This document shows, in pieces, positions 22,636 to 33,857 of a stretch of DNA of 64,000 nucleotides; within the stretch, counting starts at the first letter, position 1; the number at the start of each line of letters is the position of its first letter. This DNA comes from Globodera rostochiensis (lineage: Eukaryota; Nematoda; Chromadorea; Rhabditida; Heteroderidae). The stretch covers positions 2,418,001 to 2,482,000 of the forward strand of contig JAEVLN010000004.1 of NCBI GenBank assembly GCA_018350325.1, written 5' to 3'. A program made the translations under genes and the position numbers. The notes beneath the pieces are model-generated. The model saw only the letters and a list, made by a program, of their open reading frames with translations. It had not been told where the DNA came from and searched no databases.

Positions 22636-23272
22636 TTATGTCAACTTAGTTTCCCAACTGTAGAAGGCTTCCGACTCGTCGAGAGTGATGAGCCCGTCGT
22701 GGTTTACATCCACCAGCTGAAAGTCTTTTTCCAATTAAAGATTCCCCCCCCCCCTCCCTCCCGCAACGACCTGCCTTCCCAATTCGTACGTGAACAGCTT
22801 GAACTCGTGCCAGTCGATGCCTCCATTTTTGTTCACATTCGTTTCGTCCACTAAATGGGGCAATTGCGACGCGTACCTTCGCCCCGCAAAATGTTTCAGC
22901 AAAGTCTTTTTAAAGCCCCCCAAGCGCAGTTCGCCTTTGGGCTGGTAGTCAAACAGAAACTTGAACATCTGTTCAAATTTGCTCGACTCCACGAACTGCT
23001 TCAACTCCGTGTCGACGCTGATCTTTCCGTCTCCGTCTGTGTCGGCCAACTTAAAAGGGCTTTTAAAAGGCTTTTGTCGACGAATTTTGTTTTGCGATTA
23101 TTACTTTAATTATGTTCAGCGGCTTTTCGGCCAGAAGGCCGCCAATTTGTTCAAATTCCAAAGTTCCAACATTTCTGTCAGAAGCAGCGAGTTCCACAAG
23201 CAAATGTAAAGATGAGAGCAAAATTTGGAGAAAAATGGGAAGGGGAAGAATGAAAAATGTTGGCATTGGCAT
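22636..23272 (-). CDS. Secreted EF-hand calcium-binding protein
   Basis: Three phase-0 exons: 23105-23272, 22771-23049 and 22636-22716. The protein begins with a strong hydrophobic leader (FFILPLPIFLQILLSSLHLL) typical of a signal peptide. Four EF-hand-like segments follow: a degenerate one (SDRNVGTLEFEQ), a canonical loop (DTDGDGKISVDT), a loop with Asn first (NVNKNGGIDWHE) and a canonical last loop (DVNHDGLITLDE). It has no ER-retention signal (it ends WETKLT), so it is probably exported. This could be a secretory-pathway or secreted calcium sensor; the family beyond EF-hand is unclear. A C run lies just inside the second intron. Confidence 0.75.
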
Positions 23273-24354
23273 CGGCGGCTGTTTAAATGATCATAAAAAT
23301 ATTTTTAAACAAATTAAAATCGGCTGAACGAAGCGATCGGCTAAGAAACATTTAATGGTTGCCCACAAATGTGATCAGAAGAATCGGCGTGTTCCGACTT
23401 TTAAATCCAATCCAACGCAATTATAACGAATGACAATGCTTTTATGTAATTATAGTACAGCAGGTAATGAAGTGATTAGCGCAGATGATGCAAGCATTTC
23501 CCGCATTTCTTGTTTTATCAGAGCAATTTGCCTCAGGCAAAAAGCAATTGTTGTTTAATTACATTCTTTCCCCGCGGCCATTTTACCTATTCCGTCCGTC
23601 CGTCCGTCCATCGCTGAAGCAATTTGTTTTGCGAGAATAAAAGTGATCGTTTAGCAATTTCTGAAGCTTTCATCGATCGGACCGCTCACTTTAAAGACGA
23701 AAAACCATCCAAAAAAACAGACTGAAATGGTGAACAGCGATGACTTTCTCAAAGATTCATAAGCTTTTATTCCGATCCGTTGCCACTTTTTGCCGTTGTG
23801 CGCAAGCAGTACAATAGGGGGCATTTGCTAACTTATTTAATTATAATAAATGAATTCTTTAATTAAGCTTTTGCTTTTATCCTGCTATCTTTAAGGCTAA
23901 ATTTAATAATTGAACCAAAATTTAATGAGAAATGAATGCACAACTTCATCTGATTTTCTTAAAATTAGGGTTCGAACTCGAGCCCTCGGGGGGTCGAACA
24001 TGACGAGAGCGGGGCCAAACCCTAAAGGCCTAAACAGTGGTACAATTTTTGGCCTACCCAGTCCAGGAAGACTGCCGTTCGCTGATGAACAAGTCTTCCA
24101 TTTCCCCTAAAATTTTGGTGTTATATTTTGGAGATTAAATAGGCAATTCGATTTTGGCGATTTAATTCTGTGAAAAATAAACAGAATGACAAATTCAAAA
24201 ATCCAAGTCCCAAAAGACAATTATTTTAATAAAACAAATCAAAATTCATCGGGCAAAGTTTTAGGCTGACTTGGAATTTGTCCACCCGTGCTTTTAAATT
24301 CCTTGTTTTTTGTTTTATCATTTATTTATTTTTTAAACAATTAAAAAAGCATTT
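23273..24354. other. Intergenic
   Basis: AT-rich; no gene recognised. A TCCGTCCGTCCGTCC simple repeat occurs at about 23592-23607. A tRNA-B-box-like GGTTCGAAC at 23969 lacks an A box. Confidence 0.5.
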
Positions 24355-25420
24355 ATGTTAAAGTTCTTTAGATTTGTTTTAGAAATACACAAAAAAATGC
24401 TTCGACATTTATTTGTTGCCAAAAATTTTGGCGTGCCGACATTGACGTCTCTTCGCAACTTTCCGGGCCGAGACGCCAAATGGTGCACAGAAATGTACGA
24501 GAATCTTTATGTGCTGCATCATCAACGAGCTCGGGACAAAGTTTCGCCCGATTTCCACAAAAAGGTGACACAGCCCCCTCAACCAACCCAATTTTAGGTG
24601 GAATATTATTCCGATTAAAAGCGCATGCCAATGCCAAGGGGTCGAGTTCAAGGCGTAAGAAATTACGACAAAATTCAGAATATGGCCAATTTTGTGAACT
24701 CTAAAATTTTTTGAATGAATTCTTAAATGAGCATTTTTTTTTTGCTTTTAAACTCTAATTTTAAATCTTTTTTCCCCACTGTCAGACCACCGGTCTTTGC
24801 GGGCTTTACGTCAATGAGAGCCCGCACAAGGAACTGCGCTTGCTTTACCGCCGCATTTTGCGTGTCATGGACATGATCCCGGCTGGCAATCAGTACCGGG
24901 TGGCCACCGAAGAGATTGTCAAACATCGCCTGTCACTCGTTGAAGAGGCCCTTTTTTTGTTTTGAAAAATAAGGGAAGGGTTCCCTTCTAAATGAATGTA
25001 TAAAAAACTCCATCTTCAGAATCTGACCTTTGAAATTTGACCCCTAAAATTTTTGGAGAAATTTTCTTAAGAAAAATGCAATAAAACATAAAAAATACAC
25101 CCCCTAAAAATCACTTTCAGCAAATTTATTGTCTTACACTAACATTGTTTTAGGAGCCGGATATCCAAAAGTTGGAGCAAAAAATTGGCATGGGCCAAAT
25201 CGAAGAAGTGTTCCAGCAGGTTTGGATTTTTATTCTAAGATTTAATTTGATTTGTAAAAGATTCCTCCAACTTTTTCAAATTTTTGAATTAAAATTTAAA
25301 TTTAAGGCCGAATACGAGCTGCAGACTATTCGTCTGTACATTCAGTTCAAGTGCTGGGAACCGCTGGTGGAGCAGGCGGAAGAGGGCCAATGGCGGTGGC
25401 CTATCGCACCGGGCCCATGA
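24355..25420 (+). CDS. ndufa5: NADH dehydrogenase 1 alpha subcomplex subunit 5 (NDUFA5)
   Basis: Accessory subunit of the matrix arm of mitochondrial complex I. Exons: 24355-24564, 24786-24947, 25154-25219 and 25307-25420. The conserved core starts KKTTGLCGLYVNESPHKELR and runs through IVKHRLSLVEEEPDIQKLE, KIGMGQIEEVFQQAEYELQT and WEPLVEQAEEGQWRWPI. The second exon ends GAG before GCCCTT; no in-phase GT exists, so a GC-AG intron is inferred. In-frame ATGs at 24355 and 24397 put roughly 55-70 residues before the core. That is longer than usual and partly like a mitochondrial presequence, so the true first exon may differ. Confidence 0.9.
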
Positions 25421-25637
25421 GAAGTGCGGAAAAATAGTTATGTAAAGTTTAGCGGTTCCCTGTCATCGTTGTACGCTCCCCATTTGTCCTCTCAAATGAA
25501 ATATTAAAAAAAAGAAATTGGATTTGTTTTGGTTGTTCCAGGCGGTAATTTATTCGATTTTGTTATTATGCGGGCCGTAAAAAGAGAAGTGTTGTGTGTG
25601 TTGGTAGCTCGTACTGATCAATTGGCGAAATGTCCCC

Positions 25638-26506
25638 TCATTTCTCTATGCATTCTTCCGTCTCCGCACTATCCCAACGCACTCTCCTCCTCTGCTGCCC
25701 TCCTCCTTCCTCTTCACTCCCTCCGCCGGACTTTCTCTTCGTTTCCACGACTTTGTCCAACATCGCCATAGCCAGTTCGATTTGTAGTGCGTGGCGTTCG
25801 ATCTCGTGTATCTGCAATGAACCCACAATGACTAACGCCGAGATGGCCGGCCATGTCTTTTTAACAAGATTTGTTTTTAGAAACTGCAAATAAATTTAGG
25901 CTGAATGAGTCTGATCAAATTTGAAAAAAATGGCAAACAAAAGCAATTAAGCGACATTTGAATTTTGGGGTTCCGAAGTCGGCCAACAACTTAGACTAAC
26001 GTCGTTCCCACTCTCACCCGCTTTTCCGCCTCCTCCAGCTGTGACAGCATCGTGTCCAGTGTGCTCTGCGCGAGCAATGCATGCAGCATCTGCACGCAGT
26101 CCGTCCGTTCCCCAAGCGACTGCTGCACGCGACCAGCACGCGTGCTGGCCATGTTCGCGCGTCGCACAACTTCCACGCCGACCTCGCGCATTTGAAACAA
26201 TTGGAGACGGTATCTGCAACAAATTGTTTTTAGTAGGCTATTTAACGCATTGGTTGGAGCACCAACTTTGTCAACATGTTCTGCATCTCTTGGCCGTCAA
26301 TATGCTCATAGAAGGCTTGAACTTCGCTGAAATTAATAAACATTAATTCCGCAGATTCCGATACACCCCCCCCCGGGCCAAAATTCTCCAGCGCCCACTC
26401 GCCTTTCCAACTCGTGCTGCTTTACCGTCGCACCGGTGGCGACATTGGAAATTGCATCGCCAATTTGACCCGCCACTTCCAACAGAACGCCGACCACCGA
26501 ACTCAT
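25638..26506 (-). CDS. Small coiled-coil protein, family not recognised
   Basis: Four exons: 26506 down to about 26373 or 26399 (MSSVVGVLLEVAGQIGDAIS), 26267-26326 (EVQAFYEHIDGQEMQNMLT), 26018-26213 (YRLQLFQMREVGVEVVRRAN to LEEAEKR) and 25638-25811 (IHEIERHALQIELAMAMLDK, then a Gly/Glu-rich tail). The product is about 180 residues, mostly helical with heptad-like spacing and no membrane segment. The pattern recalls small subunits of BLOC/BORC lysosomal complexes, but I could not match one. The exon 1 donor depends on a G run: only the later GT (before GTATCGG) keeps phase with exon 2. Confidence 0.55.
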
Positions 26507-26937
26507 TTTCTCAACAAAACAATTGCTCCTTTATGACACAAAAAAGAAAAATAATTTAATGCGCAGCTTCAATTTTAAGCAATAAATCGGATTTTCTTTG
26601 AATTACTAATGTAGAAACAACAAAAAATCAACCAAAACACAAAGTGATCGTCAAGGCAATTTGTTTAATAACGCCAAATCACAGGACAAACATGATTTAA
26701 GTCACCGGAGGTTCGAAACCCGAATGTAAAAAATGATTTGGGAGAATGGACATTTTTCTGGAGAGGAAGTGGGAGAAGGTGAAAAACGACTCACTCCTCA
26801 AATTACAACAAAGTGCCATCATTGGTCAACTAGACGATATTAATATTTGACTAATATGTATAGAGAGACAACAAGGGATTTAATGGCATCAGTGGCTGTT
26901 GATTTTGTTTGTAATTAATGGCAAATTTTTCCCGTCA

Positions 26938-29354
26938 TCATTTCGCTTTTGGGTCACCAAAAGGCCGTATTTGGAGCAGTTCGGCAGCTTGCGGTCGTTG
27001 GGCAGGATCGCCGTTCAGCATCGCCTCAATGGCTGAACGCAGTTCAGTTGACAAATCGTCGGACAAAGCATTGAGGTCGGGTTGGTCAAAGGCAATGCGA
27101 AGATGGACCTGGACAAAATTAAAAAAAATTAATTTAAATTGATTCTTCGCCCTCACAATTCCTTCAGTTTTCTTTTTTACAATATAATAAAATGAACAAG
27201 CTCAAATGTTCTTACCGCCGCTGGTTCAATGCCAGCCCAGGGCGTCAAAGTTGTCAACATTTCAACCACCTAAAAAAGTAAAAATTCATTAAATTAAGAA
27301 TAAAGTTTTGCATTTTCACACCGTTATGCCCACACTCCAAATGTCCGACCGGGTCTCAAACAGTCGGTCGCCGTCAGCCCGTACGATTTCGGGCGCTGTG
27401 TAATGCGGAGTGCCCTAACAAAAATTTGGAATTTCATAAAAACGACCATTAAATTGGCACGCCCAACAATTATTTAAAAATAACAATTAGCCCACCTGAA
27501 TGTCAATGCCCTGATCACTGCAGATGGCCTGCAAAAACTTTGCAGCGCCAAAGTCGGCAATTTTCACGTGTGCATGAGTGTGCCGAAGAATGTTTGCCGG
27601 CTTGATGTCCCGGTGTACAATGTCTCGCGCGTGCAGATAGGCAAGTCCGTCCAAAATTTGAGCAGTGAAGCGAATGGTGATCGGCTCCCCAAGTGCGCCG
27701 TACTCGCTGATCTGAGAAATAAATTGCTTTTATACAGTTTAACGAATTCCTTTCACTCAAAAATCAATTCAAATAAATGCAAAACGGCACCTGATCCTTC
27801 AGCGACCCGCCCGCCATTAGTTCCATGAAAATATGGACACAGTCCCGTCGTTGCACAACCCCCAAATAGTGCACAATGTGCGTATGGCGCAGTGTGCCAA
27901 GCGCGTTCAGTTCATTTTCCAGCGTTGACAGCACGCGCTGGCGGTGCCGCGTATTCGCCTGGCTTAGAAGCACTTTCTTCACCACGAGCTGCTCGCCCGT
28001 GTCCACGTTCAAACACACAAACACTTGGCCAAATGCGCCACGTCCAAGGCATCTAAAAAAAAAAAAATACGAATGCCCCAACATCAAACAAAAAAGGTCA
28101 CCTCCCCTCGCGCCAATTCGTTGGCGCCTGCGTTGGCAAAAGAAGGCCGTCCGTCGTCTCTTCCGGCCACCGGTCCATTAGTGGTGGCGATGCGCCTGCA
28201 CTTGCACTGCCGCCGCTGAGCAACGACCACACGGAGGAGGAGCAGGAGGACAACGGCGCCTCGACAATGCTTCTGCCACCACAGCTGCCACTGCGCGGGT
28301 TCCGATAAATGCCCAGCGGAGAAGGCGACGGCGGAGAGCGTTGTTGCTGCTGCTTTTGGACGCCATGAGGACCGACAGACGGCTGGTCACGCTTCTGAAC
28401 ATAACCGCGTAAAATACAGGAAATTTGGATTATTACCTGGGATAAGATCAAACGCATTCGTCGCTGAGTGCCGCCGGTGCCCTCGTGCAACTTGATGACC
28501 TGGTCCAAGTCTTGCTGGTTGTGCACCTGAAAAAAATGCGAAACGATAATTAATGCGCGGATATAAAACAGTCTCATTGGTTTATTTTCCCCAACCTGAA
28601 CCATTAGCTCCCGCGTTGACGTCGTGTAGTAGAAGTTGAGCAGCCGACCGTGTTTGTTCTGGATTAGCATAAAATAAATTTTGTTTATTTTAAATAAAGA
28701 GATTTCTATGAATCAAAAAAGCTTTATTTCTAAATTTCGGTTGGATTCATTCAAATTATTTTAAACACCAACTTTTAAAAATAAAAAAAATGTATCGAAA
28801 CCTGAAAGTACTGCTCCAACTCTGAGAAGCTAACCGGCCTTCGCAAGTTCAGCGCCGTACGCTCGTCCAAATATTGCGCTTTGATCTTCAACAAATGCTC
28901 GTCGCCAATCATCAATCGCATTAAATCGTTGCGCAAATCAGCCTCAGCTGCCATCGATAACGTTTCAGGTTGAGCTTAAATTTAATAATAATTTATTAAA
29001 TTTAAAAAAAGGATTAGTTTGGGCAGAGGAGGGGACGGGCCAGCAGAGAGCATCCCTCAAGCTTTTACCTTTTGGACTTTTTGGTCCGGAAAGAAGACCG
29101 CAGTTCTGTCTGAGTTGGCGAAGCGCTTGTGCCCCGTCGTCCTCAACTCTTTTGCCCAGGTCTAAGCGTGGCGGCACATTTGACCTTTTGCTGTTCAACG
29201 TCGCCATCGTCTTGTTGTTGTTCGTCACCTGTTGCTGCTGCTGATCATCCAAAGTGCCACAAACACAACTTGTTGCTGAGGCTGGAGGTCTTCGCATTTT
29301 GCTGTCGGTTGCAGTTTTGGCGGCCATTACCCCACCATCAACCGCAACCTTCAT
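26938..29354 (-). CDS. MAP kinase kinase kinase with N-terminal PB1 domain (MEKK2/3-like)
   Basis: Ser/Thr kinase expected to phosphorylate MAP2Ks, with PB1 docking. Exons: 29069-29354, 28802-28974, 28596-28658, 28437-28526, 28102-28394, 27791-28052, 27496-27711, 27322-27414, 27216-27269 and 26938-27108. Joints that I checked keep phase. The PB1 domain spans exons 2-4 ([20 protein letters not shown] to [11 protein letters not shown]). A Ser/Gln-rich linker follows. The kinase domain shows [16 protein letters not shown] (ATP lysine), [28 protein letters not shown] and [14 protein letters not shown], so it looks active. It ends shortly after the C-lobe. ATG 28954 is an alternative start. Confidence 0.88.
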
Positions 29355-30272
29355 CTATTTTTGGCAACCAAATTTCGTTTGTTGGTTCTAATTTATCCCA
29401 CGTTTCTCTTTCTCCATCATTACTGCCAAACTTAAGACGGAATGAATGAATCAAACTAATTTCATTAATTAGGGACGAAGTGAAAGTGTAAATTGATGGA
29501 CAAAAAAGGAAACAAAGTGAATTAATTATTGGCGTTTTGTTAGATCATTTGAAAACAAAAACCAACGACCCTCCGTCGTGCAAACTTTTTGATTCTGTGA
29601 AATTGGTGCAAATTGGGCCAATACTTTGGTTTGTAACAGGGATGTAATCGGATAGAGGGCAGGTTAAGATTCTACACCCCCGAAAACGTCTGGTTTTAAA
29701 GCAATTAAAAAACTCATTAGTGGATTTTTGTTGCTATTTTGACAAAAATAATCATTGTTATCGCTACGTCTCCCCTGGCAACCGGAGAAGGTCCTCGGAG
29801 GATGATTATGAAGATGAGCAGATAGGGCGGACGGGCAATATGCATGCGGAGGAATCGGCGTGAAAAAGTTTTTTCTGAAAAGATTTTACGAATTCGTTTT
29901 TTTAAAAATCGAAAATGTCACTTGGCACAAATATTGCCGGGCCTGCAGAAAACGTGGCAAAATGTTCATCGGAACTGCCAGCGGAGGACGGATGGAAGCC
30001 ACGGCACTTTCACGAAGTTGTCGCCGTCTCCATGGTCAGTATGCGCCACAAATATTGAGAATGGCTTCCTTTAATGTCTTGTTTAAAAACAAGGCCTAAA
30101 TCATTCAACAAATTAATCTCTCGACACATTATGGCACACAATTTAAACGGGGACTTTTTTAAAGGCTTCACTTTTGAATGAATGGTTTCATTGTGATTAT
30201 TTTGGCATTTTTGAATTAATGGATTAGACCATTTTTACAAATATCCATAAACTGTGCCGTCTGCCCGCTTAA
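29355..30272. other. Intergenic
   Basis: No gene confidently seen. A short plus-strand open stretch at 29860-30099 (WHKYCRACRKRGKMF) has no recognised match and could be an upstream exon of the next gene. Confidence 0.4.
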
Positions 30273-33200
30273 ATGGAGTTTACGGACCTAAAAAAATTGG
30301 CCGAGTACCCTGACAAAAACATCACCGCACTGCAGGTGATCCGCCAATGGATGAAGCCGAGAGACCGGACGCGCGAGCGTCGGAGTGCCGAGACGGACTT
30401 GGCCGTGCGGGAAGTGAATGCATCGCTGGTGTTCGAACCAATGGTGGGTGAATGCTGGCTGCTAAATAAGGTGTATAAAATGTTTGCGACTAAAGCCGGT
30501 CACTCTGGAGCGGGTCCGAGCCCTTCAGCAGCGGAGACAGGCACCATCAGCAGACCATCAAGATCAAGCTGTTCATGTAGCGAAACCATCGCTTCAACAG
30601 ATGGACAACTCAATGCCGATGACGGGACATCTGCGCAATGGGAGAGCCATTAGCAGCACAGAAGTAGCGGAACCAGCTCCACCGGAAGAAGCGGAAGGCG
30701 TCCTTCTGGGACACATGCGCAAAACTAGGACAAAACTAATCGGTTGGGGCACAAAAGCTGCGTGAGTGAGCCCCCTCCCCCAATAACCCAACGAACGTCT
30801 CAACAACCAAAGATTGTTGCCCCAAACGGCGGTTGACCCGACGGGCCTCTTCTACTGCTACTGGACCTTGTTGGTCTACGCGGTGTTCCTCTACAATGCG
30901 ATCGCCTGTGTTCTGTTTGTGTTCGACGACACCCAAAGGGACCAACAAGTGTTCACCAGATGGATCACGCTTAATGGTCGACGAAAGAAAAACACCCAAT
31001 AGCCTCAAAAATGCCGACCTTTACTATTAAAATGAGAATCAACGAATAGAAAACAAAATCAGAATTCAGTCAAAAATTGCCCCGGGCATTTTCGGCATTG
31101 TAAAATAAATTAGGCTAAGGTAATAATTAATTAATTAAATTAATTTAATATGTTTTTACTTAATTATATATTCTTTGTTTATTTTTCAGTGTTTGGCGAC
31201 TTAATCAATTTGGCAGACCTTTTCATTAATTCGCGCCTATGTAAATATTTTAATTATGCATTATTTAAAATTAAATTAGCGCTCCTCTGACCGTTTAGCA
31301 TATTTGGAAGATGGGCTGACCGTGGACAATCTGATCCGATTGGCTAAACGCCATTTTCGGAAGTTGGCTTTAAGCTTTTTGTTTTTATTAAAAATATATA
31401 ATTTGAACATTTTTTTCCCACTTTTGCACCCATTTTTTGTTCGATGTCGTCGCTTTGGCACCCACCGATTTGTTGCTGCTGCTTAACCCCAATTTGTCGT
31501 TGGTGCGCGTCAATCGGATGGCCAAATATTACCGGGCCATGCAATTAGTGCAAGTGAATTTTGTTAAATATTTAAATAAATTAAATTCTGTTCCGTTCCA
31601 AAGATGACAGATGTGCGAACAAATTATCCAAATGCCTTTCGAATTTTGCATATTCTCATCGTTTGTATTGTAATTAAAAAACATTTTTTTGTCTTTAATT
31701 GACAAAAATGTTTTAAAAGATTCTCTTCCATTGGAATGCCGCCGTTTACTTCAAAGTTTCGTTTATCAACGGCATTTTTTGTAAGTTAAAATTCAAATGT
31801 TTTGCTAATGCACCAATTTAGCGTTGGATTTTACTGCTTGGGAGTTTAATTACGTAAAAAATCAAGTAAAGTGTTATCATTAAAATCCGAAGCCCCAAAA
31901 ACATTTTTATCAAAGGACCCAATTTGGGCGGATTGTATTACGGTACTTATGCGGGGGGCCGACGGGGAGGAGGGCAAATGCATTTTCGACGAAACGAATC
32001 GGGGCGACCCGGAGACGGAACGGCCAAATTATGTGCCGGAGTTGGCCCAATTCTGGCAAAATCGGTGCATTTTCTATTTTCTTCAGCTAAAGTCATCATT
32101 TTTTATTGTCCGGACAAAACTTTTTAATGATTTGTTTTTGGTCAAATTTTGTTTGGGTCCAAATTGTCGGTCTCTATATAATAGGGACATTTTACATTGG
32201 GTTAAGATGTGTGAAAAACAGCGGATTCGGAATTTATTTTGGGCAATTTATAAGCCTTAACCCCGTACAGTTCCACAAAAATGGTGTTCTCCAACTTCTC
32301 CAAGCAGTACTCGCTGTCCTTCTACTGGTCCTCCCTGACATTGACCACCTCGGGCCAGCAGCCTTATCCCACCGCGGCAATGCACAATTTTCTCGAAATA
32401 TTCGACACAATTGTCGGCGTCCTTGTTTTTTCCGTCATCGTCGGCAGCGTAGGCAATGCGGTGAGAAAAATGCGGCAAATTTTAAATTATTATTTTTATT
32501 TTGTGGAATAATTTTTAGGTGTCCACAATGAATTTGGCCCGGGCCGAGCTCCAGCAGTTGAACGACGGCATCAAATTCTACATGAACTACCGCAACGTGG
32601 CGGACGCAATGCAAAAGCGGGTGTTGGATTGTCTCCATTACATTCGGCGGCACGCGCAGATTCAGGACGAAAGAGTCATTTTAACATTTTGATAATTAAA
32701 AGGCGCCATTCTTTTTTATATAATTTAAATATTTAAAGCAAATCCCTTCAGGCGCCATTCTTTTTTATATATTTTAAATATTTAAAGCAAATCCCTTTAG
32801 GCCATTATGGGTGCCATTCTTCCTGCCCGTCTGCGAGGCGAACTTGCCGTCCACCTTCACTTGGAAACAATAGTTAGTTTTCTAAATCTTCATTATTATA
32901 CTTAATTGATCAATTAGTCTAATTGATTCAGAGTCGCGTGGATTTGTTCTCAGAATGCGAGACGTCACTGCTCTACGAGTTGGTTTTGCGTCTCAAAATG
33001 CATATGGTACATCGAATATATATTTTTTATTTGTATAAAAACGTTTCAGTTTGCCCCCAATGATTTTCTCTGTCGTCGCGGTGATTTGGCGAGGGTTGGA
33101 ATTTGTTGGATCACTCCAAAAGTGCCGGGTCTGCCACTTTTTTAGGAAATGTTCGTGCTGAAGCGCGGCGTTCTTGAAGTAGCGGATGAAACCGGAGAAT

Positions 33201-33834
33201 TGAAACGGTTGGAAAGCGGCGCGACATTTGGTGAAATGTCCGTTTTGAAGCCGGTTGGACCGCTGGGAAAGTTGTTGGCACGGAGATGGTCGGTCGGGAG
33301 GGGCGGGGGGGGGGGGAACCATTTTTGGCACTTTTTGTACAGTTTTGTTGTTAAGTCATTCTATACGGTCATTGGGCTACTCGGAGGTGTACTTGCTCTG
33401 TCAGGAAGATGCCCTTGAAGTGTTTGCAGACTATCCTGAACAGCGGCAACAGCTTATCAGCCGAGGTGTACTCCCCCCCCAACCCCCCAAAAACCAAATT
33501 TAAAACTTTAGCCACTCAATTATTGTTGGAACGCGGCGAGGTCGCCAATGCTCAGCTGGTCGAGCCAGGCCCATTGGCTCCGCTGGAACTGTGCGGTACA
33601 GAAAGTGCAACTGAACTGCTTCAACTTCTCGGCAACACTCTCAAAGGATTGGATGCCGAGCTGGACGCCCTTTATGACAAATTTACGGTGAGATGGCCGC
33701 TGCCATTTTTCGCTGGCGATGGAAAAGTTGAAACATTGTGTAAATTTTAGGTGTCGAGTTCAGAGCTGAAACAGCAAATAACCGTACTGGAGGGCACCTA
33801 TCAACAGAAGAATTTGTCAAAAATTCGAAACTGA
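30273..33834 (+). CDS. tax-2-like: Cyclic-nucleotide-gated channel, beta-type subunit (TAX-2-like)
   Basis: Sensory cation-channel subunit gated by cGMP. Exons: 30273-30443, 30496-30761, 30813-30976, 31190-31240, 31299-31362, about 31441-31553, 31604-31669, 31720-31780, 31822-31853, 31916-32064, 32271-32460, 32519-32674, 32801-32872, 32932-33006, 33050-33094, 33146-33270, 33356-33465, 33512-33687 and 33751-33834. S1 begins PTGLFYCYWTLLVYAVFLYN; S2 and S4 show YLEDGLTVDN and LVRVNRMAKYYR. The pore reads SLSFYWSSLTLTTSGQQPYP. The C-linker contains MQKRVLDCLHYIRRHAQIQD, and the nucleotide-binding domain shows CRRGDLAREMFVLKRGVLEV and GATFGEMSVL. The filter lacks the alpha-subunit Glu. The 31362/31441 joint has no AG acceptor. 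Confidence 0.88.
32702..32800 (+). repeat. Tandem duplication of a 3' splice site (2 x ~49 bp)
   Basis: GGCGCCATTCTTTTTTATAT and its following sequence occur twice in direct order (32702-32750 and 32751-32800). Each copy ends CCCTTCAG or CCCTTTAG. The second acceptor leads into the in-frame exon at 32801. Confidence 0.85.
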
Positions 33835-33857
33835 AGAGAAAAAAAATTTACTGATCA

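Noticed and set aside
23960..24000. tRNA-like B box GGTTCGAACTC
   Set aside because: No A box or cloverleaf stems around it; the same holds for GGTTCGAAACC at about 26712.
32702..32800. Small CRISPR-like array
   Set aside because: Only two adjacent copies with no spacers, in a eukaryotic intron.
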